Origin: Paenarthrobacter nitroguajacolicus
Lineage (GTDB): Bacteria; Actinomycetota; Actinomycetes; Actinomycetales; Micrococcaceae
Direction: 5' to 3'
Length of the DNA stretch: 64,000 bases
NCBI RefSeq assembly: GCF_007786235.1
Contig: NZ_VNFK01000023.1
Span: 1 to 64,000, forward strand
The notes beneath the pieces are model-generated. The model saw only the letters and a program-made list of their open reading frames with translations, was not told the DNA's origin and made no database searches. The position numbers and the translations under genes are program-made. Numbering within the stretch: the stretch's first letter is position 1; the number at the start of each line of letters is the position of its first letter. Below, one piece after another: positions 32,951 through 41,118 of the stretch.

Positions 32951-35674
32951 CTACTTCTTGGCTGCGGTCTTCCGCGCCGGGGCCTTGCGGGTAGTGGTCC
33001 GCTTGACCGGCCCCTTGGCGCGCTTTTCCGCCAAAAGTTCGACGGCGCGTTCCCGAGTCAGTTCCTCCAGCGAGGTGGAACGCGGGACCGTAATGTTGGT
33101 GACGCCGTCGGTGATGTACGGGCCGAAACGGCCTTCCTTCACCACGATGTTCTTCTCCGAGACAGGGTCCGGGCCGAACTCTGCCAGCGGCGGGACCGAG
33201 GCACGTGCGCCGCGCTGCTTGGGCTGCGAGTAGATCTCCAGGGCCTGTTCCAGCGTGATGGTGAAGATTTCCTCTTCGGATCCGATGGACCGGGAGTCCG
33301 TACCCTTTTTCAGGTACGGCCCAAAGCGACCATTCTGCACGGTGATGGGGTTGCCGTCCGCATCCTCGCCGAGGACCCGGGGCAAGCTCATCAGTTGCAG
33401 GGCCTCGTCCAGGGTTACTGTATCCACGGTCATGGACTTGAACAGCGAACCCGTTCGCGGCTTGGCTTTTACAGGCTTCTTCGGCGGCTTGGGCTTGCCG
33501 TTCTTGTAGTACTCCACCGGCTGGTTGGCCAACTGTTCCTCGGTCATCTCCGGGATGATCTCGGTGACGTAGGCACCGTAGCGGCCGTTCTTGGCGACAA
33601 CCGTGTGGCCCGTGTGCGGATCAGTACCCAACACCCGCTCCTCGGGGGCTGCGGTCTCCATGAGTTCCTTGGCCTTCGCAGCCGTGAGCTCGTCCGGGGC
33701 AAGTTCCTCGGGGACGTTGGCCCGTGCGGACTCAACCACCTCGCCGGTCTTCTCGTCCACTGTGGGAATGGAGCTTTCAAGGTACGGGCCGAACTTTCCG
33801 ACACGCAGCGTGATGCCCTCGGCAATGGGCACGGAGTTGATCTCCCGGGCATCGATTTCGCCGAGGTTGTTGACGATGCTCAGCAGGCCGGGGTCTGCGT
33901 CTTCACCGTAGTAGAAGTGCTTGAGCCAGGCGGCACCGACGGCCTGGCCGTTGGCGATCTTGTCCAGGTCACCTTCCATATCTGCGGTGAACTCGTAGTC
34001 CACGTAGTCGGTGAAGTGCTGCTCCAAGAGGCGGATAACAGAGAATGCGATCCAGCTGGGAACCAAAGCGGAGCCCTGCTTACGGACATAGCCACGGTCC
34101 TGGATGGTGGAAATGGTGGACGCGTAGGTGGACGGACGGCCGATGCCCCGCTTTTCCAACTCAGCGGTCAGCGACGCTTCCGTGTAGCGCGGCGGCGGCG
34201 ACGTTTCGTGGCCGACGGCCACGATGTCCGAAGCCGTGAGGGAATCATCCTTGGCAACGTTCGGAAGGCGACGGGCTTCGTCGGATTCGTCGTCCCCACG
34301 GCTCTCGTCCTTGCCCTCTTCATAGGCTGCAAGGAAGCCGGGGAAGGTGATGACCGTACCGGAAGCCGAGAACTCGGCGTCGCGTCCGTCAGCGGCCACT
34401 GCACCGAGGCGGATAGTGGCAGTAGAACCCTTTGCGTCAGCCATCTGGGAAGCGACCGTACGCTTCCAGATGAGCTCGTAGAGTCGGAACTCGTCGCCGC
34501 TCAGTTGCTTGGCAACCTGAGCCGGGGTCCGGAAAGAGTCACCAGCAGGACGGATGGCTTCGTGGGCTTCCTGGGCGTTGGCAGCCTTGTTGGCGTAGAC
34601 GCGTGGGCTCTGGGGCACATACTCGGGACCATAGAGTTCAGCGGCCTGACGGCGGGATGCTGTGAGGGCCTCGTCGCTCAACGCCGATGAGTCGGTACGC
34701 ATATAAGTGATGTAGCCGTTTTCATACAGGCGCTGGGCAACCTGCATGGTGCTCTTCGACGAGAAGCGGAGCTTACGGCCGGCTTCCTGCTGCAGGGTGG
34801 ACGTGGTGAACGGCGCTGCGGGGCGGCGCGTGTAAGGCTTGGTATCTACCGAGCGGACGCGGAAATCAGCGTTCTCCAGGCCGGCGGCCAACGACGTCGC
34901 CAGTTCCTCGTTGAGGTGAACCACGTTGGAGGAGGTGAGCTGGCCGTTGTCGTTGAAATCGCGGCCGCTGGCAACCTTGGCGCCATCCACAGCGGCGAGC
35001 TTGGCTTTGAACGAGCCTGAGCCTGCACCGAACTGGCCTGTCAGGTCCCAGTAGGACGCTGCCCGGAAAGCCATGCGTTCACGTTCGCGGTCAACCACCA
35101 TGCGAGTGACCACGGACTGCACACGGCCCGCTGAGAGTCCGCGGGCTACCTTGCGCCACAGGACGGGGGAGATTTCATAGCCGTAAAGGCGGTCCAGGAT
35201 GCGGCGCGTCTCCTGGGCATCCACCAAGGCGGTATCAACGTCGCGCAGGTTGTCCATGGCGCGGTGGATGGCTTCCTTGGTGATTTCACCGAAGGTCATG
35301 CGGTAAACGGGAACCTTGGGCTTCAGGACCTCCAGGAGGTGCCACGCGATGGCCTCGCCTTCGCGGTCCCCATCGGTTGCGAGATAGAGCGCATCAGCGT
35401 CTTTCAGCTGTGCCTTGAGCTCGGCAACCTTTTTCTTCTTGTCCGGGGAAACAACGTAGTACGGCTTGAAGTCGTTTTCGACATCTACTGCGAACTTGCC
35501 CAGCGAGGTCTTCTTCAGTTCGGCAGGGAGGTCCGAGGGCTGCGGGAGATCCCGGATGTGGCCGATCGAAGCCTCGACGATGAAGCCCTCGCCAAGATAC
35601 TTGGCGATGGTCTTGCTCTTGGCGGGAGACTCCACGATCACGAGTTTCTTGCCGGTTTTTGCCTTGCTGGGCAC
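32951..35674 (-). CDS. topA: DNA topoisomerase I
   Basis: This 907-residue type IA topoisomerase relaxes negative supercoils. The Toprim domain has IVESPAKSKTIAKYLG and DGDREGEAIAWHL. The catalytic Tyr lies in TYMRTDSSALSDEAL, and the IGRPSTYASTISTIQ block follows. The C-terminal part has repeats of the GRFGPYxxxG type instead of zinc fingers, and a Lys/Arg/Ala tail (RTTTRKAPARKTAAKK), as in mycobacterial TopA. The GTG at 35674 follows AGGAG; a frame to 35716 lacks an RBS. It is essential and presumably constitutive. Confidence 0.97.
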   Translation of the reverse strand: MPSKAKTGKKLVIVESPAKSKTIAKYLGEGFIVEASIGHIRDLPQPSDLPAELKKTSLGKFAVDVENDFKPYYVVSPDKKKKVAELKAQLKDADALYLATDGDREGEAIAWHLLEVLKPKVPVYRMTFGEITKEAIHRAMDNLRDVDTALVDAQETRRILDRLYGYEISPVLWRKVARGLSAGRVQSVVTRMVVDRERERMAFRAASYWDLTGQFGAGSGSFKAKLAAVDGAKVASGRDFNDNGQLTSSNVVHLNEELATSLAAGLENADFRVRSVDTKPYTRRPAAPFTTSTLQQEAGRKLRFSSKSTMQVAQRLYENGYITYMRTDSSALSDEALTASRRQAAELYGPEYVPQSPRVYANKAANAQEAHEAIRPAGDSFRTPAQVAKQLSGDEFRLYELIWKRTVASQMADAKGSTATIRLGAVAADGRDAEFSASGTVITFPGFLAAYEEGKDESRGDDESDEARRLPNVAKDDSLTASDIVAVGHETSPPPRYTEASLTAELEKRGIGRPSTYASTISTIQDRGYVRKQGSALVPSWIAFSVIRLLEQHFTDYVDYEFTADMEGDLDKIANGQAVGAAWLKHFYYGEDADPGLLSIVNNLGEIDAREINSVPIAEGITLRVGKFGPYLESSIPTVDEKTGEVVESARANVPEELAPDELTAAKAKELMETAAPEERVLGTDPHTGHTVVAKNGRYGAYVTEIIPEMTEEQLANQPVEYYKNGKPKPPKKPVKAKPRTGSLFKSMTVDTVTLDEALQLMSLPRVLGEDADGNPITVQNGRFGPYLKKGTDSRSIGSEEEIFTITLEQALEIYSQPKQRGARASVPPLAEFGPDPVSEKNIVVKEGRFGPYITDGVTNITVPRSTSLEELTRERAVELLAEKRAKGPVKRTTTRKAPARKTAAKK

Positions 35675-35799
35675 GGTGCTCCTACAGAAAAAATGTGTAT
35701 TTGGGCTGCTGCCCATATTGGCCTAGTTCACCATAGTTTGCAGAATCCTGCGTTGTGGTGCGGAAACCAGGACGGACATTCGACGGCCCGGCGGGGCAG

Positions 35800-36510
35800 T
35801 TACTGACCGGGTGCTACGCGGTCATCCGGGATCATTGACCACAAGGTTGCCACACGTTCGGCCCCTTCGGGTATCTGAGTGGGATCCTCAAGTTCGTACT
35901 CCCGTACTACCTCACGGATTCTGTCCAAAAGTTCCCTGCGCTGTGGGTTGGTCAGGTACAGCAAGTTGCTGGAGAGGACAACCGCTGCCGGTTCTTCCCC
36001 GGCCTCCCCCCGTTGACGGCGTTCCCCGCGGGCCTTGGCGAAAGCGGAAGCCCGGCGCCGGAAGGCATCCAGCTCCAGATCCACCACGGCTATCTCGGGA
36101 CTGGCAACGCTGCCTCCCGAGATGGTGAAGTCTGTTCCGGCAGCTTTCCAGCGACGCTCCCGGGCATCGCCGGCGTTCTCGGCCGGAGCCACGATCCCCC
36201 ACTTTTGGAGGGCCCGAAGGTGGTAGCTCATGGCACTGGGCGTGAGACCGGTCCTGGCAGCGAGTTCCGTGGCTGTGTGGCTGACCTGCGTGGCGTAGAG
36301 CTCGGAGATGACCTCGATCCGGGCAGCGTGCGCCAATGCCCGGATAGCCTTGGGATCAGTGATCTCAACGGTCTTCTCGGCACGCTTCCGCCGAGGAACG
36401 TCGCCTGACGCCTGGGATGTTTCATTGTTCGCAGTCACTTCATCAGTGTAGTCAGGGTCACTTCCCGGAGGTCCGGTGTTTGATGAGCGCGGCGCCGCAT
36501 CCCGGATCAT
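35800..36510 (-). CDS. ArsR-type winged-helix regulator coupled to a methyltransferase gene
   Basis: This 236-residue protein has a disordered N-terminus (about 45 residues), then a winged helix (ALAHAARIEVISELYATQ, ELAARTGLTPSAMSYHLRALQKWGIV) of the ArsR/DUF5937-like type. A C-terminal alpha-helical part carries a basic segment (RRRASAFAKARGERRQ) and LLYLTNPQRRELLDRIREVV. The ATG at 36510 overlaps the methyltransferase stop (ATGA), which supports this start over a GTG at 36438. No Cys metal-binding motif is seen. The ligand and targets are unknown. Confidence 0.8.
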   Translation of the reverse strand: MIRDAAPRSSNTGPPGSDPDYTDEVTANNETSQASGDVPRRKRAEKTVEITDPKAIRALAHAARIEVISELYATQVSHTATELAARTGLTPSAMSYHLRALQKWGIVAPAENAGDARERRWKAAGTDFTISGGSVASPEIAVVDLELDAFRRRASAFAKARGERRQRGEAGEEPAAVVLSSNLLYLTNPQRRELLDRIREVVREYELEDPTQIPEGAERVATLWSMIPDDRVAPGQ

Positions 36511-38156
36511 GCGCTGACCTGCGCCGGGTCCGGGAGCAGGAACCCCTCCAGGACCAGGTTGGTGACATCGCGGAACAGCCCCTCACGGAAGGCAGCTTCA
36601 TCGAAATCTTCGCCACCGCCCAGGAGCGCCACCAGTGCCGAGACGATCTGCTGAACGGACAACTCGCCATCGCAGGCCGAGACGAAGCCGGCGAGCTCTG
36701 TGCTCAGCAGGTTGGTTCGACGAAGACCAGCGCCCTGCCGCAGGAGGATGACTCCGGGATGGACTGCCCCTGGGCGCTGGTGCCGTTCCTCAGTGACGTC
36801 CTCCGCCACCACCAGGTGCGCACCCTGTATTGGATGGGCCGCCAACCAATCGGCTCGTTCCACGGCGGCGCCCAAGTGCGGGCCGATGGGCTGCTCGATG
36901 GGGTAGGTGATTTCCTCGAAACGGTTGATCACGGCCGAGTGCCCGGATTCCGGGCGGCGCAGCCAGACCATGCCGAAGCCAATACCATCCACGTTTCTCG
37001 ACGCGAAATCACGCAGGTAAGCGGCGTACGACTCCCTATATTGCTCACCTTCACGGTTCTGCGAGGCGTCCTGCAGCCAGGTCTCCGCGTACTGCTCAGG
37101 TCCCACCTGTTCCCGTTGGATGAACCAGATGTCCAGGCCAGAGCCCTGGAGCCATGCTGTGGGCCGGTCCTTCCAGGCCGTTTCCGACGCAATCTCCCAA
37201 TTGCCCAGCATCTGGGCCGTGCCACCCGGCGCGAGGACCCCGGCGAGGGACTGGATGAGGGAAGAGACGATCTCGTCGCCGGGAAGTCCACCGTCGCGGT
37301 AGGTGAATTGCTCGGATGACGATTCACCTCCTGTGCGCGGCGTGATCACGAAAGGCGGATTGGACACGACCAGACCGAACTTTTCGCCCGCAACTGGTTC
37401 CAGGAGCGAGCCCAGCCGGAGGCTCACCCGCTTCTCCAAGTCATGGGGGTCCAGCCCCAGCTCTGCTGCGTTCAGCAGCAGGTTGAAGCGGGTGAAGGCG
37501 AGGGCCCGAGCGGAAATGTCCGTGGCCGTCACATGCTCGCAGTGGTGCAAGAGATGGAATGTCTGGATGCCGCATCCCGTTCCCAAGTCCAGGGCACGCT
37601 CGGTGTGCTGCCGGAACGTGGTTTGGACCAACGTGGTGGATGCCCGCCCAATTCCCAGGACGTGATCATGCCGCAGGACTCCCGGCTGCTGGTGGGCTGC
37701 GAGGTCGCTGGCAACCCAGAGTTCCGCCCCGCCGGTGCCATCCGTGTTGGCGTCCCAACCATAAGGGCGCAGGTCAACCTTGGCCCGGACGACTCCCGAG
37801 TCCACTGTGACCAAGCCCAGTTCCTCAAGCCCTTGCGTTCGTATGCCGGGAAGGGCCGCGTCCATGTCGATGACGGACTGTGGGACCGCGAGCAGCCAGA
37901 GGCGGACAACCGCTGCCAGCGACCTCATGGCTGTGTCCTTGGAATCTGCCAGCCGCTCACTGGCAAGGAGTGCCGGAACGAGTTGGTCCCTGCCGAGTGC
38001 CTCCGAGGCGGCCTCTCCCAGATGTTCCGCCACACCGTCCACCGTGTAGGAGACGGCACGAAGGTCCGCGGCGAGCGCCAAGAGCAGCTGGGGATGGTCG
38101 CTGCGGGGGGCATCGTCAATATTGCCGGCGGTAAACAAAGAAGGTGTGTCAGTCAC
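36507..38156 (-). CDS. Class I SAM-dependent methyltransferase with N-terminal accessory domain
   Basis: This 549-residue protein has an N-terminal helical domain (about 1-140) and a SAM-binding core with ALDLGTGCGIQTFHL (motif I). The VVSNPPFVITP (NPPF) catalytic motif marks N-methyltransferases of glutamine or adenine/guanine amino groups, such as HemK or RsmC relatives. A C-terminal extension of about 170 residues follows. The start is uncertain. The GTG at 38156 is preferred because upstream in-frame codons would overlap the divergent lipoprotein gene, although its RBS is close. Coupling to the ArsR-type gene is by ATGA overlap. The substrate is unknown. Confidence 0.75.
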   Translation of the reverse strand: MTDTPSLFTAGNIDDAPRSDHPQLLLALAADLRAVSYTVDGVAEHLGEAASEALGRDQLVPALLASERLADSKDTAMRSLAAVVRLWLLAVPQSVIDMDAALPGIRTQGLEELGLVTVDSGVVRAKVDLRPYGWDANTDGTGGAELWVASDLAAHQQPGVLRHDHVLGIGRASTTLVQTTFRQHTERALDLGTGCGIQTFHLLHHCEHVTATDISARALAFTRFNLLLNAAELGLDPHDLEKRVSLRLGSLLEPVAGEKFGLVVSNPPFVITPRTGGESSSEQFTYRDGGLPGDEIVSSLIQSLAGVLAPGGTAQMLGNWEIASETAWKDRPTAWLQGSGLDIWFIQREQVGPEQYAETWLQDASQNREGEQYRESYAAYLRDFASRNVDGIGFGMVWLRRPESGHSAVINRFEEITYPIEQPIGPHLGAAVERADWLAAHPIQGAHLVVAEDVTEERHQRPGAVHPGVILLRQGAGLRRTNLLSTELAGFVSACDGELSVQQIVSALVALLGGGEDFDEAAFREGLFRDVTNLVLEGFLLPDPAQVSA

Positions 38157-38250
38157 CTTGCAAGTGTAGGGGCGGCACAGGGGCCCGTGGATCCTTTGGT
38201 CTGCGGTATGTGGACAAAGACCCGCCCCGGAAACCGGTAGCGTTGGAATC

Positions 38251-38694
38251 ATGCTCAACTTCTCCACCACAAGCCGCCGAGCGGGCCTTGTTGCCATCAC
38301 TGCGGCGACACTGCTGGGAGTCTGCGCCTGCCAGCCGCAGGCCAACATCGCGGACGCGGACGTCCCCGCGTGGAAGGAAAAGGTCCTCCCGGCGGCCACA
38401 GGCCCGGTTCTGGAAGACTCCGGCAAGATCCTCAACCGGGACCCGCTGACCAAGGAAGCGTCCAGCGTGCCTGCCGGGAACTACACACTCACCATGGCGT
38501 GCGACGGAGGCGGCAAGGCGTACTTCGCAGTGTCTTCGGACGGCAACAAGGTGGCCGACGCAGCCGCAGCGTGCAACGGCAGCCTCGATGTGGTGAAGAT
38601 CAAGGTACAGGACAGCGGTCCCCTCAGTATCTCCACCAGCAGCGTCGATGCCCCATTGATCTTCGCCTATCACCTCGTACCAACAGCGAGCTAG
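38251..38694 (+). CDS. Lipoprotein, unknown function, paralogue of the next gene
   Basis: This 147-residue protein has a basic start (TTSRRAG), a hydrophobic segment (LVAITAATLLGV) and a lipobox ending in CAC. It is therefore a lipid-anchored extracellular protein. The mature part ends in a beta-rich domain: NYTLTMACDGGGKAYFAV, CNGSLDVVKIKV, ISTSSVDAPLIFAYHLV. This last domain aligns with the end of the protein at 38759-39289, including two conserved Cys. I do not recognise the family. Confidence 0.78.
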   Translation: MLNFSTTSRRAGLVAITAATLLGVCACQPQANIADADVPAWKEKVLPAATGPVLEDSGKILNRDPLTKEASSVPAGNYTLTMACDGGGKAYFAVSSDGNKVADAAAACNGSLDVVKIKVQDSGPLSISTSSVDAPLIFAYHLVPTAS

Positions 38695-38758
38695 AACGTC
38701 ACCACTGCCTCCCCGGAAATACCTTCAGCCATCGGCTGCGCGGGCGTAAAGTCAGTGC

Positions 38759-39289
38759 ATGGGCAGCAAGGCAGCTCGCTCGGTGAGGTCGCAGCGGCTG
38801 GCGAGGGCCGCCGTCGGACTTCTCATTGTGATGTGCGGCAGCATGACGGCGTGCGAATACACCTACGACGACGACGGCAGGCCGGAGGCCAGCCCCACGT
38901 CAACAGCGGGCAATGTGGTTCTTCCGCCCGACCCTGCGCTGGAGCAGACAGTCACCGGCGATGCCCTGGACGAGTGGGCAAAATCGGCGTTGCCCGAATC
39001 GCAAGGGCAGTCGTTCTACTCCAGCAGTGGCTACCTTAACCCTGGCGAGTCCAAGTCTGAGCAAACCGTCCAGTTGCCCGGTGGGACCTATGCGGTGACG
39101 TTGGCGTGCCGTGGGACACGCAGGGTGATGTTCGCCGTCAAAGTGGGCGAGGCAGAGCTCGTGGACTTGACGCTGGGGTGCGCCAACGCTCGGGTGAGCG
39201 TGGTGCAACTGGAGACAGACGCCGTGCTGTCCATCACCGTCGGGTCCAGGTCGGACGCCAACTTCGCTTACAGGGTGAGCAGGCTCTGA
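38759..39289 (+). CDS. Lipoprotein, unknown function, paralogue of the preceding gene
   Basis: This 176-residue protein has a basic N-terminus (KAARSVRSQRLAR), a hydrophobic core (AAVGLLIVMCGS) and a lipobox ending in MTAC. A low-complexity spacer (DDDGRPEASPTSTAG) follows and then the same beta-rich domain as the previous gene: TYAVTLACRGTRRVMFAV, LGCANARVSVVQL, DANFAYRV. The two genes are 64 bases apart on the same strand. It is a probable surface protein of unknown role. Confidence 0.78.
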   Translation: MGSKAARSVRSQRLARAAVGLLIVMCGSMTACEYTYDDDGRPEASPTSTAGNVVLPPDPALEQTVTGDALDEWAKSALPESQGQSFYSSSGYLNPGESKSEQTVQLPGGTYAVTLACRGTRRVMFAVKVGEAELVDLTLGCANARVSVVQLETDAVLSITVGSRSDANFAYRVSRL

Positions 39290-39294
39290 AGCCC

Positions 39295-40191
39295 CTAGGC
39301 GGCTTCGCAGCCTCCGGGGCATCGCAGCGTCTCAGGGCTGGAAGCGCACTCCGCACAGTAAAGGGTCAACGTGCGGCAGCTGAGATTGGAGCAGTTCTCG
39401 AATTTATTGGTGGGCGCCGCGCAACGGACGCATTCACCGATGGTCTTCGCGTCCTCGCTGAACTCCACGTGCATGCGCTTGTCGAACACATAGAGGGAGC
39501 CCTCCCAAAGGCCCTTGTCCTTGAACGTTTCGCCGTAGCGGACGATCCCGCCGTCCAGTTGGTAAACCTCTTTGAAGCCTCTGTTGACCATCAAGCTGGA
39601 CAGCACTTCGCAGCGGATGCCCCCCGTGCAGTAGGTGACGACCGGTTTGTCCTTGAGGTCGTCGTACTTCCCCGAATCGAGTTCCTTGATGAAGTCGTGG
39701 GTGGTGTCCACATCCGGAACGATCGCGTCCTTGAACTTGCCAATCTGGGCCTCGAACGCGTTGCGGCCGTCGAAGAACACCACATCTTCGCCACTGGACT
39801 TCTTGGCGTCCACCAGGGCGTGGAGTTCCTCGGGTTGCAGGTGCCTGCCGCCCCCGACAACGCCGTAGTCGTCCACCTTCAACTCACCGGGAGCCCCGAA
39901 CGACACGATTTCATCGCGGACCTTGACGCTGAGGCGCGGGAAGTCCGCGGCGCTGCCTTCGGACCATTTGAAGTCGATGCCGTGGAAACCCCGATATTCG
40001 CGCGTCGTCTTCACATACTGCTTCATGTTGTTCAGCTCGCCACCCACAGTGGCGTTGATGCCATCCTTCGAGATAAGGATCCGGCCGGTGAGTCCCAACT
40101 TTTCGCACAGGGCGCGCTGCCACAGACGCACGGCGTCGGGGTCGGCGATCGGGGTAAAGCCATAGAAGAGCACAATTCGGTTCAAAGCCAC
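39295..40191 (-). CDS. trhO: tRNA uridine 5-oxyacetic-acid-pathway hydroxylase, rhodanese-like TrhO
   Basis: This 298-residue protein has an N-terminal acylphosphatase-like domain ([30 protein letters not shown]) and a rhodanese domain with the active-site loop [13 protein letters not shown] (catalytic Cys). A C-terminal Cys-rich block with four pairs (CVRCAAP, CSNLSC, CAECAS, CPGGC) follows. This layout marks TrhO/YceA, which hydroxylates U34 of certain tRNAs to ho5U. It converges on the lipoprotein gene with 5 bases between. No thiosulfate role should be assumed from the rhodanese fold alone. Confidence 0.92.
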   Translation of the reverse strand: MALNRIVLFYGFTPIADPDAVRLWQRALCEKLGLTGRILISKDGINATVGGELNNMKQYVKTTREYRGFHGIDFKWSEGSAADFPRLSVKVRDEIVSFGAPGELKVDDYGVVGGGRHLQPEELHALVDAKKSSGEDVVFFDGRNAFEAQIGKFKDAIVPDVDTTHDFIKELDSGKYDDLKDKPVVTYCTGGIRCEVLSSLMVNRGFKEVYQLDGGIVRYGETFKDKGLWEGSLYVFDKRMHVEFSEDAKTIGECVRCAAPTNKFENCSNLSCRTLTLYCAECASSPETLRCPGGCEAA

Positions 40192-40339
40192 TATTCAAGG
40201 GTACTGGGTGCAGTAAAATCCACCTTTGCCGGGGGGCGCCGGATGCCCTCGCGGGTGAAGAAGTCACAATTCCATAAGCAACGATCCTTCGGCTGACTAC
40301 GCTCTGTTGCTTCACCGGGTGCTGGCATAGTCTCTCTAC

Positions 40340-41035
40340 ATGAGTCCAGACGCCTTGGTTGAAGACATTGCGCACCTCTTGGAAGTCTGGGTAGCCGGTT
40401 GGTCCGGTTGCCGCGGCTATCAGTCACGCCAAGAAGGACGCTTCCCTGCCGCTCTTCGCGCCGACAAGACCGGTGATTGGGAGTATTTCGCCCATGACCC
40501 CTCGGACGAAGAGTTCACCGCCTTGGCGGCCAAGACCGCAGAAGCCCCCACCCGGATCCTGACGGTCCTCACCAACGACGTCCAACGGTACAAGTACCTG
40601 GCTGAACAGCACGGGCTCACGGTGACATCGGCTTCGCAAACCATGATGATCGTGGACATGGAAACCCAGGACGCCGAAGATCCATGGCTCCCGGACGACG
40701 ATCTCGAACTTGCCACCTCGGAAGCGAACGGAGTCCATCACGCAGTGGTCCACTCCGGTGAACAAGTTGCCGCCAGCGGTCGGGTGTTCGTGGTGGACGG
40801 CACCGCGGTCTTCGACAAGATCGTCACTGAACCACAGTTCCAACGGCGCGGCTTGGGCAGCTTCATCATGAAGGCCCTCGCTGCCCAGGCTTTCTCGCAC
40901 GACGTCGAAAACGGGCTTCTCCTGGCATCCTTGGACGGCCAGAAGCTCTACTCCCATCTTGGCTGGGACGTGGTCTGCCACGTGCTCATGATGTCGGTCA
41001 GCGGCGCGGAAGGATCAGATCTCTCGGGGGCCTGA
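40340..41035 (+). CDS. GNAT-family N-acetyltransferase
   Basis: This 231-residue protein has a C-terminal GNAT domain with the acetyl-CoA loop QFQRRGLGSFIMKAL (R/Q-x-x-G-x-G/A pattern) and a preceding strand VFVVDGTAVFDKIVT. The N-terminal 110 residues (GWSGCRGYQSRQEGRFPA, YFAHDPSDEEF) show a form seen in several actinobacterial GNAT proteins. The start could be later. The acceptor substrate is unknown. Confidence 0.85.
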   Translation: MSPDALVEDIAHLLEVWVAGWSGCRGYQSRQEGRFPAALRADKTGDWEYFAHDPSDEEFTALAAKTAEAPTRILTVLTNDVQRYKYLAEQHGLTVTSASQTMMIVDMETQDAEDPWLPDDDLELATSEANGVHHAVVHSGEQVAASGRVFVVDGTAVFDKIVTEPQFQRRGLGSFIMKALAAQAFSHDVENGLLLASLDGQKLYSHLGWDVVCHVLMMSVSGAEGSDLSGA

Positions 41036-41118
41036 GAAGCGCCGCTTCGCGGCCATGTTCGACGGCGGTGCCCACGGGCGCCGCCGTTTGCGTGCCCGCA
41101 CAGTGACAGAATGATTCG

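Noticed and set aside
32615-34690. A long plus-strand frame antisense to topA
   Set aside because: topA is certain by its motifs; the antisense frame has unusual composition and no domain.
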